Source of the DNA: an uncultured Rhodospirillales bacterium
GTDB lineage: Bacteria; Pseudomonadota; Alphaproteobacteria; Acetobacterales; Acetobacteraceae
DNA: 43,214 bases
Assembly: GCA_903881515.1 (NCBI GenBank)
Contig: CAIRTN010000192.1
Span: forward strand, 1 to 43,214
Direction of reading: 5' to 3'
How positions within the stretch are numbered: the stretch's first letter is position 1; each line of letters begins with the position of its first letter. The notes under the pieces are model-generated. The model ran no database searches. It saw only the letters and a list, made by a program, of their open reading frames with translations, and was not told where the DNA came from. The position numbers and the translations under genes were made by a program. Positions 1-7,576 of this stretch are shown here, one piece after another.

Positions 1-732
1 ACCACCTATACCGGCCCGATCCCGCAAATCGCCTGGCCCGCCTGGGCCACGCAGACCGTCAACATCCCGCGCCCGATCACCGCCGACGATTTCCGCCTCG
101 ACGCCGCCCCCGGCCGCGACACCATGCACGCCGCCGTGCTCCGCCCGTTCCACTGGGCCGACGGCTTCATCACCATGGACCTGCCGGTCTCAGACGGGGC
201 GGTGCAGCGCGACCCCGATCGCAACATCACGAAATTCGCCATCGTCGACCGGTTTTCGGGGCAGGGGGCTGTGGCCCGCATGTTCTGGCTCGGCTGCGGC
301 CCCCGCACCGCCGAGACCGCACTGGCCTGCTCGGTCTCGCACGACAAGCACAATATCTGGGTCTGCGGCTCGGCGGACGCGGCGATGGCGCTCGCGGTCA
401 ACACGCTGGCCGAGATGCAGGGCGGCTGGTGCCTGGTGCGCGGCGGGCAGGTGGTCGCGCGCGTGCATTACGAAATCGGCGGCCTGATGACCTGCCGCCC
501 CCCCGAACAGCTCGATGCCGAGATGCAACACCTCTACGCCGAGGCCGCCCTGGTGGACTGGATGTATGAACCCACCTTCCACCCCCGCTGGTTCCCCGGT
601 TTCCCCGAACGCCTGATCTTCGCCACCCTGACCTGTGCGCCCTGGCAATGGGTGCTCGTCGCCCCCTGCGCCCAGGCCCCGAACGGCTTCGTCAATGTCC
701 AGACCGGTGAGACCCACCCGGTCGTCTGGTAG
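1..732 (+). CDS. ade: Adenine deaminase, C-terminal part (5' end outside window)
   Basis: The reading frame is open from the first base, so about 243 C-terminal residues are present and the start is missing. The segment VSHDKHNIWVCG followed by AMALAVNTL, a Gly-Gly turn and a GGLMT motif is the pattern of the adenine deaminase C-terminal domain. This family hydrolyses adenine to hypoxanthine and ammonia in the cytoplasm. The metal-binding amidohydrolase core lies upstream of the window and cannot be checked. The gene stops 11 bases before an NCS2 purine permease, which fits a purine uptake and salvage operon. A cytosine-deaminase-like or other amidohydrolase relative is possible but less likely, because this C-terminal domain is specific to the Ade family. 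Confidence 0.85.
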   Translation, partial: TTYTGPIPQIAWPAWATQTVNIPRPITADDFRLDAAPGRDTMHAAVLRPFHWADGFITMDLPVSDGAVQRDPDRNITKFAIVDRFSGQGAVARMFWLGCGPRTAETALACSVSHDKHNIWVCGSADAAMALAVNTLAEMQGGWCLVRGGQVVARVHYEIGGLMTCRPPEQLDAEMQHLYAEAALVDWMYEPTFHPRWFPGFPERLIFATLTCAPWQWVLVAPCAQAPNGFVNVQTGETHPVVW

Positions 733-743
733 GAGACCCGCCC

Positions 744-2078
744 ATGAGCAGCATTGCCGGCTATTTCAAATACGCCGAGCGCGGTTCCTCCGTGCGTCAG
801 GAGGTCATCGCCGGCGCCACCACCTTCGCCGCCATGGCCTACATCATCGCCGTCAACCCGGCGATCATGTCCCAGGCGGGAATGGACCGTGGCGAACTGG
901 TGATCGCCACCGCGCTCGCTGCCATTTTCGGCAGCGTGCTGATGGGGCTGTCGGCCAACCTGCCTCTGGCCGTCGCCCCGGCGATGGGCAGCAACGTCAT
1001 CTTCACCTTCGTCATCGTCAAACAGATGGGCGTGCCCTGGCAGGGCGCGCTGGCCATGGTCTGCTTCACCGGCTTCGTGTTCCTGGCACTCAGCCTGTCG
1101 AAGATCCGGGAGAAAGTGGCCAAAGATGTGCCCGAAGTGCTGAAGATCGGCATCCAGGCCGGTGTCGGCACCCTGATCGTGTTCATCGGTCTGCGCGGCG
1201 CCGGCTTCGTGGTGGCCAACCCCAGCACCTATATCGCGATGGGCAAGCTCGACAGCCCCGCCATGTTGCTGACACTTTTCGGATTGCTGCTGACCCCGGT
1301 CCTGGTCGTCCGCAAAATCCCCGGCGCCCTGATCATCTCGATCGCGGCCCTCACCATCATCGGCTTCTTCATCCCCGGCGCGCCGGGCAAAATGGTCACC
1401 GCCACGCCGGCCTCGATCTTCGCCTGGCCGAAATTCCCCGCCAGCACCTTCATGGCCGCCGATTTCGGCTGGCTGTTCAGCCACTTCATCATCGCCCTGC
1501 CGCTGCTGTTCTACTTCGTCTGCGCCGAGTTCTTCTCCACCCTCGGCACCCTGATCGGCTGCACCGGGGCCGCCAACCTGCGCCGGCCCGACGGCTCGAT
1601 CCCCAACGCCACCGCCGCCTTCGCCACCGACGCCGCGGCCTCCATCGTCGGCCCGCTGCTCGGCACCTCGGTGGTCACCGCCTATATCGAAAGCGTCACC
1701 GGCGTGCAGGCCGGCGGGCGCACCGGGCTGACCTCGCTGACCGTTGCCGCCCTGTTCGTAGTGTCGCTGTTCCTGTGGCCGATCTTCGTCATCGTCCCAC
1801 CGCAGGCCACCGCGCCGGCGCTGGTGCTGGTCGGCGTGCTGATGATGCAGGGCCTGGCCCGCATCGACTTCTCCGACCTGATGAACGCGATCCCCATCGT
1901 GATGACGCTGCTGGTGACGGTGCTGACCAACAACCTGATCAACGGCATGGCGCTGGGCACTTTCAGCTACATCCTGCTGACAATGGCCGCCGGCCGCACC
2001 CGCGATATCACCGGCGTGGTCTGGGGCCTCGGCGTCGTGTTCTGCGCGTTTTTTTACGTCACCACTAAACTGATGTAG
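744..2078 (+). CDS. NCS2 family (AzgA-like) adenine/guanine/hypoxanthine permease
   Basis: This 444-residue, very hydrophobic protein is full length for the AzgA branch of the NCS2 nucleobase:cation symporters. The N-terminal RQEVIAGATTFAAMAYII and the PAMGSNVIFTF segment are typical of the branch. FATDAAASIVGPLLGTS followed by TAYIESVTGVQAGGRTGLT is the substrate-site region between the scaffold helices. It should import purine bases across the inner membrane. The ATG at 744 follows AGGAG with good spacing and lies 11 bases after the adenine deaminase stop, so the two genes are probably co-transcribed. Given that neighbour, adenine is the most likely substrate. AzgA proteins also take guanine and hypoxanthine, so the exact base is open. 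Confidence 0.9.
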   Translation: MSSIAGYFKYAERGSSVRQEVIAGATTFAAMAYIIAVNPAIMSQAGMDRGELVIATALAAIFGSVLMGLSANLPLAVAPAMGSNVIFTFVIVKQMGVPWQGALAMVCFTGFVFLALSLSKIREKVAKDVPEVLKIGIQAGVGTLIVFIGLRGAGFVVANPSTYIAMGKLDSPAMLLTLFGLLLTPVLVVRKIPGALIISIAALTIIGFFIPGAPGKMVTATPASIFAWPKFPASTFMAADFGWLFSHFIIALPLLFYFVCAEFFSTLGTLIGCTGAANLRRPDGSIPNATAAFATDAAASIVGPLLGTSVVTAYIESVTGVQAGGRTGLTSLTVAALFVVSLFLWPIFVIVPPQATAPALVLVGVLMMQGLARIDFSDLMNAIPIVMTLLVTVLTNNLINGMALGTFSYILLTMAAGRTRDITGVVWGLGVVFCAFFYVTTKLM

Positions 2079-2177
2079 GTATGCAACGCTGTGTCGCCGC
2101 AAAATGACAAAAAAGGATATTTTGCGAACCGGTGAGACTGTAATAAAACGGTACGGTTCACATTTTATCCGCGAGTC

Positions 2178-2384
2178 ATGATGGCCAACGATTCAGAAGA
2201 CACTCCCCGTGGCGGCAAGCCGACCTACGCTCACACGCTGAGCCTGAGGCTCTCCGCCGACGACTACCGGATGCTCCGGCGGTTCGTGACCAAGCATGAG
2301 GAAGTCACCAACGAGCGCCTGACCCACCAGTCGGTGATCGAGGCCGCACTGATGCAATATCTCGCCAACAATAAGCAGGGCTGA
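2178..2384 (+). CDS. Small helix-rich protein, possibly ribbon-helix-helix-like
   Basis: I do not recognise the family. The 68-residue product has a polar N-terminus, then HTLSLRLSADDYRMLRRFV, an acidic/polar turn and LTHQSVIEAALMQYL. A short strand (LSLRLS), a helix and a second helix beginning with Ser-Val-Ile-Glu resemble the ribbon-helix-helix fold of small DNA-binding regulators and partition proteins. That is a shape argument only. Two ATGs occur in tandem (2178 and 2181) and neither has a strong Shine-Dalgarno sequence. It sits alone, 99 bases after the permease and 36 bases before a DoxX gene. Its codon use matches the neighbours, so I believe it is a real gene. Confidence 0.6.
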   Translation: MMANDSEDTPRGGKPTYAHTLSLRLSADDYRMLRRFVTKHEEVTNERLTHQSVIEAALMQYLANNKQG

Positions 2385-2420
2385 TCGCCCCCCCTCGGTC
2401 AGCCTGCGCCGAGGCCAAAT

Positions 2421-2828
2421 ATGTATTTCCTTCCCACGCTCGCCTTCGCTGGCCGTGTGTTGATGAGTCTTATCTTCCTCATCGGCGGCATCGGTAAATT
2501 CACCGCGCAGGCCGCAACGCTACGCAGCATGATTGCGTACGGTGTGCCGTTGCCGGAACTGGTCTACTGGGGCGCCCTGGCGACTGAGATTGTCGGCGGC
2601 CTTTTGCTGCTGTTTGGCATGTTCACCCGCCCGGTGGCGCTCTTGCTGGCGGTGTTCTGCCTGATTACCGCGTTCGTCTTCCACGACGTCCCCAGCGATC
2701 CGGCCGCCATGCTGCATTTTTACAAGAACCTCTGCATGGCCGGCGGGTTGCTGCAGTTGGCTGCCTTCGGCAGCGGGCTATTGAGCATCGACACCCTGAT
2801 CCTGAAGCGGCTCGCCGCCCCCCCGTAG
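2421..2828 (+). CDS. DoxX family membrane protein
   Basis: The 135-residue protein has four predicted membrane segments. They include FAGRVLMSLIFLIGGIGKF at the N-terminus, a second around YWGALATEIVGGLLLLFGM, then ALLLAVFCLITAFVFH and a C-terminal helix. The LIGGIGKF motif, the TEIVGG Glu and the FYKNLCMAGGLLQL segment match the DoxX/YphA group of inner-membrane proteins, which is linked to redox or thiol stress but biochemically poorly defined. GAGG lies 8 bases before the ATG. No operon partner is evident. The gene ends before a 307-base gap that precedes the low-GC RidA island. Confidence 0.85.
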   Translation: MYFLPTLAFAGRVLMSLIFLIGGIGKFTAQAATLRSMIAYGVPLPELVYWGALATEIVGGLLLLFGMFTRPVALLLAVFCLITAFVFHDVPSDPAAMLHFYKNLCMAGGLLQLAAFGSGLLSIDTLILKRLAAPP

Positions 2829-3135
2829 CCTAGCTCGAACTAAGGTGTGACACGCGCCGCGCGGTGCGCAAGGCGGCGCTTGGTCGCGCCACTTTGGCAG
2901 GTCCTCGCGCAGGCCACGTCGGCAAAATCTTGTGCTGAGGAATTTTCAGCTTTGCGATGACGTCAACCCCTGGCTATCCTTTTTTATAACGAGGGGAAAT
3001 CAAAACCATGTTGTCCAGCCCAAGCTGCGAACCTTTCCCGTTCATTTCAACCGGCGTTGTGTCTGGCTGTCCAAATCACTCGTCGTCGAGTGGGAGTTTG
3101 GGGGGGGGCGGCCCCCGTCACTTCGGGAGCGCCCC
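2829..3135 (+). other. 307-base intergenic stretch before the RidA/RutA-like island
   Basis: I see no credible gene here. An in-frame extension of the RidA gene upstream to 2932 is open, but it lacks a ribosome-binding site and family similarity. The stretch contains a candidate sigma-70-type promoter (2952-2980), an AT-rich run (TTTTTTATAAC) and a run of nine G residues at 3100-3108 just before the RidA leader. Base composition falls from about here, so the left edge of the lower-GC island probably lies in this gap. No direct or inverted terminal repeats marking a mobile element were seen. Confidence 0.5.
2952..2980 (+). promoter_or_regulatory. Candidate promoter of the RidA operon
   Basis: TTGCGA (2952-2957) and TATCCT (2975-2980) are separated by 17 bases, a fair match to a housekeeping promoter. 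They lie about 155 bases upstream of the RidA ATG. The spacer contains GACGTC, a 6-base palindrome. The prediction rests on pattern alone. Confidence 0.3.
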
Positions 3136-3582
3136 ATGAGCACGCCGCTGTTTTTCAAAGACGCCCGCCGCTGGAGCGAGGAGAGGCCTTTTTGCCATAT
3201 GGTAAAGGCCGGCGATTACCTCTGGCTCTCGGGTCAGACGGCGACCGATGAGGACGGCAAGCTTGTCGGCGTTGGCGATATCAGGGCTCAAACGCGGCAG
3301 GTCTTCACCAATGTGCGCCGGCTGCTGGGGCTTGTCGGCTGCGATCTGACGGCGGTCATCCGCCTCACGACATATCTGACGACGCCAATGACCGACATGG
3401 TGTTTACCCAGCAGTATTGGGAAGTCAGGCGCGAATTTTTTGGCAGCCATCTCCCGGCAAGCACGGGCGTGCAGGTCGCTGCCCTGATGCTGCCGGAGAT
3501 GCTGGTCGAAGTGGATGTTGTGGCTTATGCGCCCAATGCCGTGGTGCAGCCTGGCCCCTGGCTGTTGAACGCTAAATCCTAG
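3136..3582 (+). CDS. RidA family (YjgF/YER057c/UK114) protein
   Basis: The 148-residue product starts at the ATG at 3136, 7 bases after GGGAG. The frame is open further upstream but has no family similarity there. WLSGQTATDEDGKLVG near residues 30-45, QVFTNVRRLLGLVG, TTYLTT and VEVDVVAYA are the standard order of RidA-fold motifs. The Arg that makes RidA enamine deaminases active normally follows Pro-Ala near position 105. Here the sequence reads PASTGVQV, so that Arg is absent, which suggests a non-archetypal Rid subgroup. The protein is encoded directly before a RutA-like monooxygenase, as RutC accompanies RutA in pyrimidine degradation. A role on a reactive product of that oxygenase is therefore likely, but this is inference. 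Confidence 0.85.
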   Translation: MSTPLFFKDARRWSEERPFCHMVKAGDYLWLSGQTATDEDGKLVGVGDIRAQTRQVFTNVRRLLGLVGCDLTAVIRLTTYLTTPMTDMVFTQQYWEVRREFFGSHLPASTGVQVAALMLPEMLVEVDVVAYAPNAVVQPGPWLLNAKS

Positions 3583-3638
3583 GCCCGCCGGCCCTTGCGT
3601 GGCCGGTGCCGCTGTCAATGCTTGGATAGGGCGAACAC

Positions 3639-4742
3639 ATGAGCAGACTGATTGACGTCGGTGTTTTCATTCCTGTTGGCAACCACGGGTGGATTCACTC
3701 GACGAATTCTCCCGCGGTCGAGGACGGTTCGTTCGGGCGCGTGCTGGAGATCACCAAGGCGGCGGAAGTCCTCGGCTTCGATTTCGTCCTCAGCCCGGCC
3801 ATCTGGCGCGGGCGGAAGGGGCCATCCGAGCATTGGATGCAATCGTTGGAGTCCCTGACGACGTCGGCGGCATTATTGCAGGCGACAAGCCGGATTGGCA
3901 TTTTCGGGACCGTGCATATGACGGTTTACCAGCCCGCCATCATCGCTAAGATGATGACGACGCTGGATCAGATCGGTCCGGGCCGCATCGGGCTAAATCT
4001 GGTGACCGGGTCGAGCTATCTTGATCTGTCGCATGTCGGGCTCTGGCGCGATGGTCTCAACCATGATGAGCGCTACGATCTTGCTGACGAGTGGATCGGG
4101 CTGGTCAAGCGGCTCTGGACGGAACGCGTTGTCTCGCACAGCGGTCCGTTTTTCCAGCTGACGGAAGCAACGATGGGCCCCAAGCCGTCGCGCATGCCGG
4201 CGCTGGCGAATGCGGGCGCGTCGGGGAGGGGCTTTCGCTTCGCGGTCGAGAATTGCGACATCGCCTTCATCAGTTCAGGCGACGAACCGAAATATATCGA
4301 GTCGGGCCGGCAGGCGAAGGCGACGGCACGGGCGATGAACAAGCCGGATCTCAAGGTCTACGGGTTGGTCACGCTGATTCCCGGTCCAACGGCGGAGGCG
4401 GCGCAGGCGCGGCTCGAGTATTTCAATGCCGGCGTGGATATGGAGTGCCTGGCGGACATTGCCTTGGGCTATGACCTTAATCCGGACGCTAAGGGGGTCA
4501 GCGCATCGTCGCGCCGTCTCGCCGGCGATGGACGACGCAGCGCTGTGACATCGGGCACGATGGCAGGATCGTACGAGGGGCTGGCCGAGCGCGTCGCCCG
4601 GATCGTCGTCGACAGCGAACTCGATGGCATTATCCTGATTGTTCCCGACTACATCGAAGATCTCGAGGCAGTTGTCAGACATACGCTGCCGCGCATGGCG
4701 ACGCACGGAGTTGTCTGCCGCACGCGGGCGCCGGGCTTGTGA
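3639..4742 (+). CDS. LLM-class flavin monooxygenase, RutA-like
   Basis: This is a 367-residue bacterial-luciferase-like TIM barrel. The N-terminal GVFIPVGNHGW followed by ST, then FDFVLS, the SLESLT segment, TSRIGIF, PAIIAKMMTTLDQIGPGR and GLNLVTG follow the motif order of E. coli RutA, as I recall that sequence. RutA is an FMN- and oxygen-dependent enzyme that opens the uracil ring. LLM enzymes receive reduced FMN from a separate reductase, and none is encoded nearby (no RutF). The region GTMAGSYEGLAERVARIV near the C-terminus is also RutA-like. The gene follows a RidA gene by 56 bases and precedes a complete ABC importer. Oxidative ring opening of an imported N-heterocycle is my inference. 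Other LLM substrates such as sulfonates remain possible, given the SsuABC-like transporter. Confidence 0.85.
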   Translation: MSRLIDVGVFIPVGNHGWIHSTNSPAVEDGSFGRVLEITKAAEVLGFDFVLSPAIWRGRKGPSEHWMQSLESLTTSAALLQATSRIGIFGTVHMTVYQPAIIAKMMTTLDQIGPGRIGLNLVTGSSYLDLSHVGLWRDGLNHDERYDLADEWIGLVKRLWTERVVSHSGPFFQLTEATMGPKPSRMPALANAGASGRGFRFAVENCDIAFISSGDEPKYIESGRQAKATARAMNKPDLKVYGLVTLIPGPTAEAAQARLEYFNAGVDMECLADIALGYDLNPDAKGVSASSRRLAGDGRRSAVTSGTMAGSYEGLAERVARIVVDSELDGIILIVPDYIEDLEAVVRHTLPRMATHGVVCRTRAPGL

Positions 4743-4782
4743 TCCGACCGGAAGCAATTTCGTCCGGCAGGGAGCGGGTCGC

Positions 4783-5547
4783 GTGATATCTGTGACCGGG
4801 CTGAACAAAACCTACGCCACCCGTGCCGGTGCTCCGGTCTTCGCGCTGAGCGATGTTAACCTTGAGATCGCGCAAGGCGAGTTTGTCACGGTGGTTGGCC
4901 CGAGCGGCTGCGGCAAGACGACGCTGTTGAAGATCCTGGCTGGGATTTTGCAGAAATCGTCCGGAAGTATTCTGGTGAACGGCACGCCGATCGAGCGGCC
5001 TACTCGGCAACTCGGTGTGGTGTTTCAGGAGGCGCTGCTGCTGCCCTGGCGCAATGTGCTGCAAAACATCATGGTGCCGGTGGAGATACAGGGTCTCGAT
5101 CGCAGCACGTTCGAGGCGTCGGCGCGGCAGTTGCTTCGCCTGGTGGGATTGTCGGGCTTCGAACAGAAATATCCGCGCGAGCTTTCGGGCGGCATGCAGC
5201 AGCGAGTGGGCATTGCGCGTGCGCTGGTGCACGACCCTGATTTCTTGCTGATGGACGAGCCGTTCGGGGCGCTCGACGCGATGACGCGTGAACAGATGAA
5301 CCTCGAACTTCTCGACATCTGGGCGCAGAAGCGAAAGACCGTGTTGCTGATTACCCATAGCATCGCGGAGGCCGTGTTCCTGGCCGATCGCATCGTCGTC
5401 ATGAGTCCGCGGCCGGGCCGTATCGTCGACATCATTGATGTCGATCTTCCCAGACCGCGCGACCTGGACATGATCAATTCCGATGCCTTTGGCACCTATG
5501 TCCGGCGGGTACGCGGCCATTTCGGGTCGCGCGGGATGGACGCATGA
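4783..5547 (+). CDS. NitT/TauT-type ABC transporter ATP-binding protein
   Basis: This is the ATPase of an importer in the SsuB/TauB/ThiZ group, 254 residues. Walker A GPSGCGKTT lies at about residues 39-47 and the Q-loop Gln is at 82. The signature LSGGMQQR starts near 134, Walker B FLLMDEP lies near 154-160, and the H-loop is in LLITHSIAEA. The Q-loop context FQEALLLPWRNVLQNI is typical of nitrate/sulfonate/pyrimidine importers. I chose the GTG at 4783 because CAGGGAG lies just upstream. An ATG further upstream would overlap the monooxygenase by about 100 bases with no homology. The stop overlaps the permease start (ATGA), so the two are translationally coupled. Confidence 0.92.
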   Translation: MISVTGLNKTYATRAGAPVFALSDVNLEIAQGEFVTVVGPSGCGKTTLLKILAGILQKSSGSILVNGTPIERPTRQLGVVFQEALLLPWRNVLQNIMVPVEIQGLDRSTFEASARQLLRLVGLSGFEQKYPRELSGGMQQRVGIARALVHDPDFLLMDEPFGALDAMTREQMNLELLDIWAQKRKTVLLITHSIAEAVFLADRIVVMSPRPGRIVDIIDVDLPRPRDLDMINSDAFGTYVRRVRGHFGSRGMDA

Positions 5548-6380
5548 GCGATGTTTCTCCGCTGCGTTCGAATCGGGCGACCGGGTCGATCGCGCGATGG
5601 GGCCGGCGGCCCGAGACAGGGCTTTCTGCGCTGCTGTTCGTGATCGTGACGGCTGGATGGGAAATCATCGTCCGGCTACTGGATGTGTCATCGCTTGTCA
5701 TTTCGCCGCCGTCGGCGATCGCCCTGGCACTCTGGGGAAATCTGGGATCTGCACGTTTCTACTACCACGCCGGGATCACGCTCTGGGAGATCCTGGCTGG
5801 GTTTGTGATCGGCTCACTGGTCGGGCTGGTGATCGGCATCGCGATCGGGCAGTGGAAAATTCTGGAGAAGACGGTTTATCCCTATGTCGTTGCCCTCCAG
5901 ACGGTTCCCAAGGTGGCGATTGCGCCGATGATCATCATTTGGTTCGGCTATGGTCTGGCTTCAAAAATCGTGATCACCGCGCTGATCGTCTTCTTTCCTG
6001 TTGTGGTGAACTGCATCGCGGGGATGGAGGCGGCCTCGACGCAACAGATCGAGATGCTGATGTCGTTCACCGCGTCGCGCTGGCAGATATTCCGAATGGT
6101 GAAGTTGCAGACCGCGCTTCCCTACATCTTCGCCGGGCTGGATGTGGCTATCGTGCTGGCGGTGATCGGCGCGATCGTGGGCGAGTTCATCGGCTCCCAG
6201 GCGGGATTGGGAAATCTGCTGCTGCAGAAGAATTTCTCGATGGATACCGCTGGCAGCTTTGCCATTCTCATCGTGCTGTCCGTCATGGGGATTGTGCTCC
6301 ACAAGCTCATGACGGCGTTGAAGCGAAGAGTCGTGTTCTGGATGGAACCGGAAGCAACGATTGCCACCGAAGCAACCTAA
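5544..6380 (+). CDS. NitT/TauT-type ABC transporter permease
   Basis: The 278-residue integral membrane protein has about six hydrophobic segments. It also has the cytoplasmic EAA-like loop GMEAASTQQIEMLMSFTASR, which docks on the ATPase. YPYVVALQTVPKVAIAPMIIIWFGYGLASKI is the highly characteristic stretch of the SsuC/TauC/ThiX permeases. It forms the membrane channel of the importer with the neighbouring ATPase, whose stop codon overlaps its ATG. The binding protein gene follows 16 bases later. The cytoplasmic N-terminus (about 30 residues, Arg-rich) obeys the positive-inside rule. Confidence 0.92.
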   Translation: MSDVSPLRSNRATGSIARWGRRPETGLSALLFVIVTAGWEIIVRLLDVSSLVISPPSAIALALWGNLGSARFYYHAGITLWEILAGFVIGSLVGLVIGIAIGQWKILEKTVYPYVVALQTVPKVAIAPMIIIWFGYGLASKIVITALIVFFPVVVNCIAGMEAASTQQIEMLMSFTASRWQIFRMVKLQTALPYIFAGLDVAIVLAVIGAIVGEFIGSQAGLGNLLLQKNFSMDTAGSFAILIVLSVMGIVLHKLMTALKRRVVFWMEPEATIATEAT

Positions 6381-6396
6381 GCAGGGGTCTAGCGAA

Positions 6397-7509
6397 ATGA
6401 CATCAGGTTTCAAGCGTTATGCGTTGCGGGCTGCGGCGGTTTTGTTGGCCGTCGCTGCCTTGGTCTCGCCGTGGGGGATCAAGGCGGCGCGGGCTGATCT
6501 GCAAAACGTGAAGATTGCAGTCGCGGGCACCACTTTTCTTGACATAAGCTACTACTTCCTTCTCTTGCCCGGGCCGCTCGGCTATTGGGCGCAGGAGGGC
6601 TACCGGTCAGAGCCGTTTGCGGTGCCGAGTTCGACGGATGCGGCGCAGCAGCTGGCGGCCGGAAATCTCGACTTCGCCACGATGGGCTCTGCGGTGATCA
6701 TCCAATCCAATACGGAGCACAATGTGCCCGTGCGATCGGTGGTCACCAATTTTGCGCTCGGATGGGGTTTGGCAGTCAAGAAGGATGGGCCGATCAAGTC
6801 CGCCAAGGATTTGAAAGGCAAGAACATCGGTCTGGTAAACCTTGGCAGCACGGCGGTGATTCTTCTCAAGTCATTTGCCAAAAACAACGGCCTGGATCCG
6901 GAAAAGGACGTGACGCCGATTGCGACCGGCGTTGGCGCACAGGCGTTGCTCGCCTTGCAGAGCGATCGCGTGCAGGGGCTGTTGTATTGGTCGTCGGCGG
7001 TGGCCGGGTTTCAGAATGCCGATCCCAACCTGACCGTCATCAAGGATCCCGTCTGGGCAACCCTGCCTGACTATTCCTTCGCCACAAGCGAGCGGATGAC
7101 TCGCGAGAAGGCCGGCATGGTGGAAGGCATCACCCGCGGGATGATCAAGGCAATGGTGTTCGCGGCGGCAAACCCGGATTGCGCGCGCAGGCTGATGTGG
7201 AAAAACTATCCTGACACCAAGCCCACCGGCGTGGACGAGGCAAAGGCCATTTCCAACAATATTGCGATGATTTCGGTGCTGCTGCGCGACCAAGCCAACG
7301 CATCGGCGCTGAATCCAGATGGGCTGTTTGCCGGTGTGAGCGCGAAGGCAATGGGCGCCCATCAGGACTTTTTGTTCGATGCGGGTTTGATCACGAAAAA
7401 GCTTGATCCGGCCAAACTGATCATCGGCGAAGGCACGGCGTTTTGGTCAAAGGTCAACAGCTTTGACAAGGCCGCCATCGAAGCCGATGCCAAGGCATGC
7501 AAATACTGA
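6397..7509 (+). CDS. NitT/TauT-type ABC transporter substrate-binding protein (NMT1/SsuA-like)
   Basis: This is a 370-residue periplasmic binding protein. The ATG at 6397 follows GCAGGGG. The first 34 residues form a signal peptide with a basic start (KRYALR), a hydrophobic core and a probable cleavage after AARA. GPLGYWAQEGY, SSTDAAQQLAAGNLDFATMG, SAKDLKGKNIGLVNLGS and the GVGAQALLALQSDRVQG segment follow the SsuA/ThiY/NMT1 fold. This group binds sulfonates, nitrate, taurine, pyrimidine precursors or riboflavin. The ligand cannot be read from sequence, but the adjacent RutA-like oxygenase favours a small N-containing ring or a sulfonate. It is the last gene of the island and is followed by a hairpin. 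Confidence 0.9.
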   Translation: MTSGFKRYALRAAAVLLAVAALVSPWGIKAARADLQNVKIAVAGTTFLDISYYFLLLPGPLGYWAQEGYRSEPFAVPSSTDAAQQLAAGNLDFATMGSAVIIQSNTEHNVPVRSVVTNFALGWGLAVKKDGPIKSAKDLKGKNIGLVNLGSTAVILLKSFAKNNGLDPEKDVTPIATGVGAQALLALQSDRVQGLLYWSSAVAGFQNADPNLTVIKDPVWATLPDYSFATSERMTREKAGMVEGITRGMIKAMVFAAANPDCARRLMWKNYPDTKPTGVDEAKAISNNIAMISVLLRDQANASALNPDGLFAGVSAKAMGAHQDFLFDAGLITKKLDPAKLIIGEGTAFWSKVNSFDKAAIEADAKACKY

Positions 7510-7522
7510 CTGCTTCGCGGCC

Positions 7523-7554
7523 GGCTGGTTCGCTGCCGTGCAGGCGGACCAGCC
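7523..7554. terminator. Hairpin between convergent operons
   Basis: GGCTGGTTCGC (7523-7533) pairs with GCGGACCAGCC (7544-7554) across a 10-base loop. That gives 11 pairs including one G-U. It lies between the convergent stops at 7509 (plus) and 7577 (minus) and probably ends both transcripts. No T-run follows, so efficiency is uncertain. Confidence 0.5.
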
Positions 7555-7576
7555 ACTATATTGCCAACCTTGCCGC

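Noticed and set aside
534-2102. Long open frames on the minus strand (534-2102) and in another plus frame (635-2068) across the purine permease
   Set aside because: Their products are His/Gln/Gly- or Arg-rich with no motifs, and they mirror the permease, whose motifs are clear. High GC produces such shadows.
2932-3135. Extension of the RidA gene to an upstream start at 2932
   Set aside because: The added 68 residues have no similarity to the family, no ribosome-binding site, and span the candidate promoter and the G9 tract.
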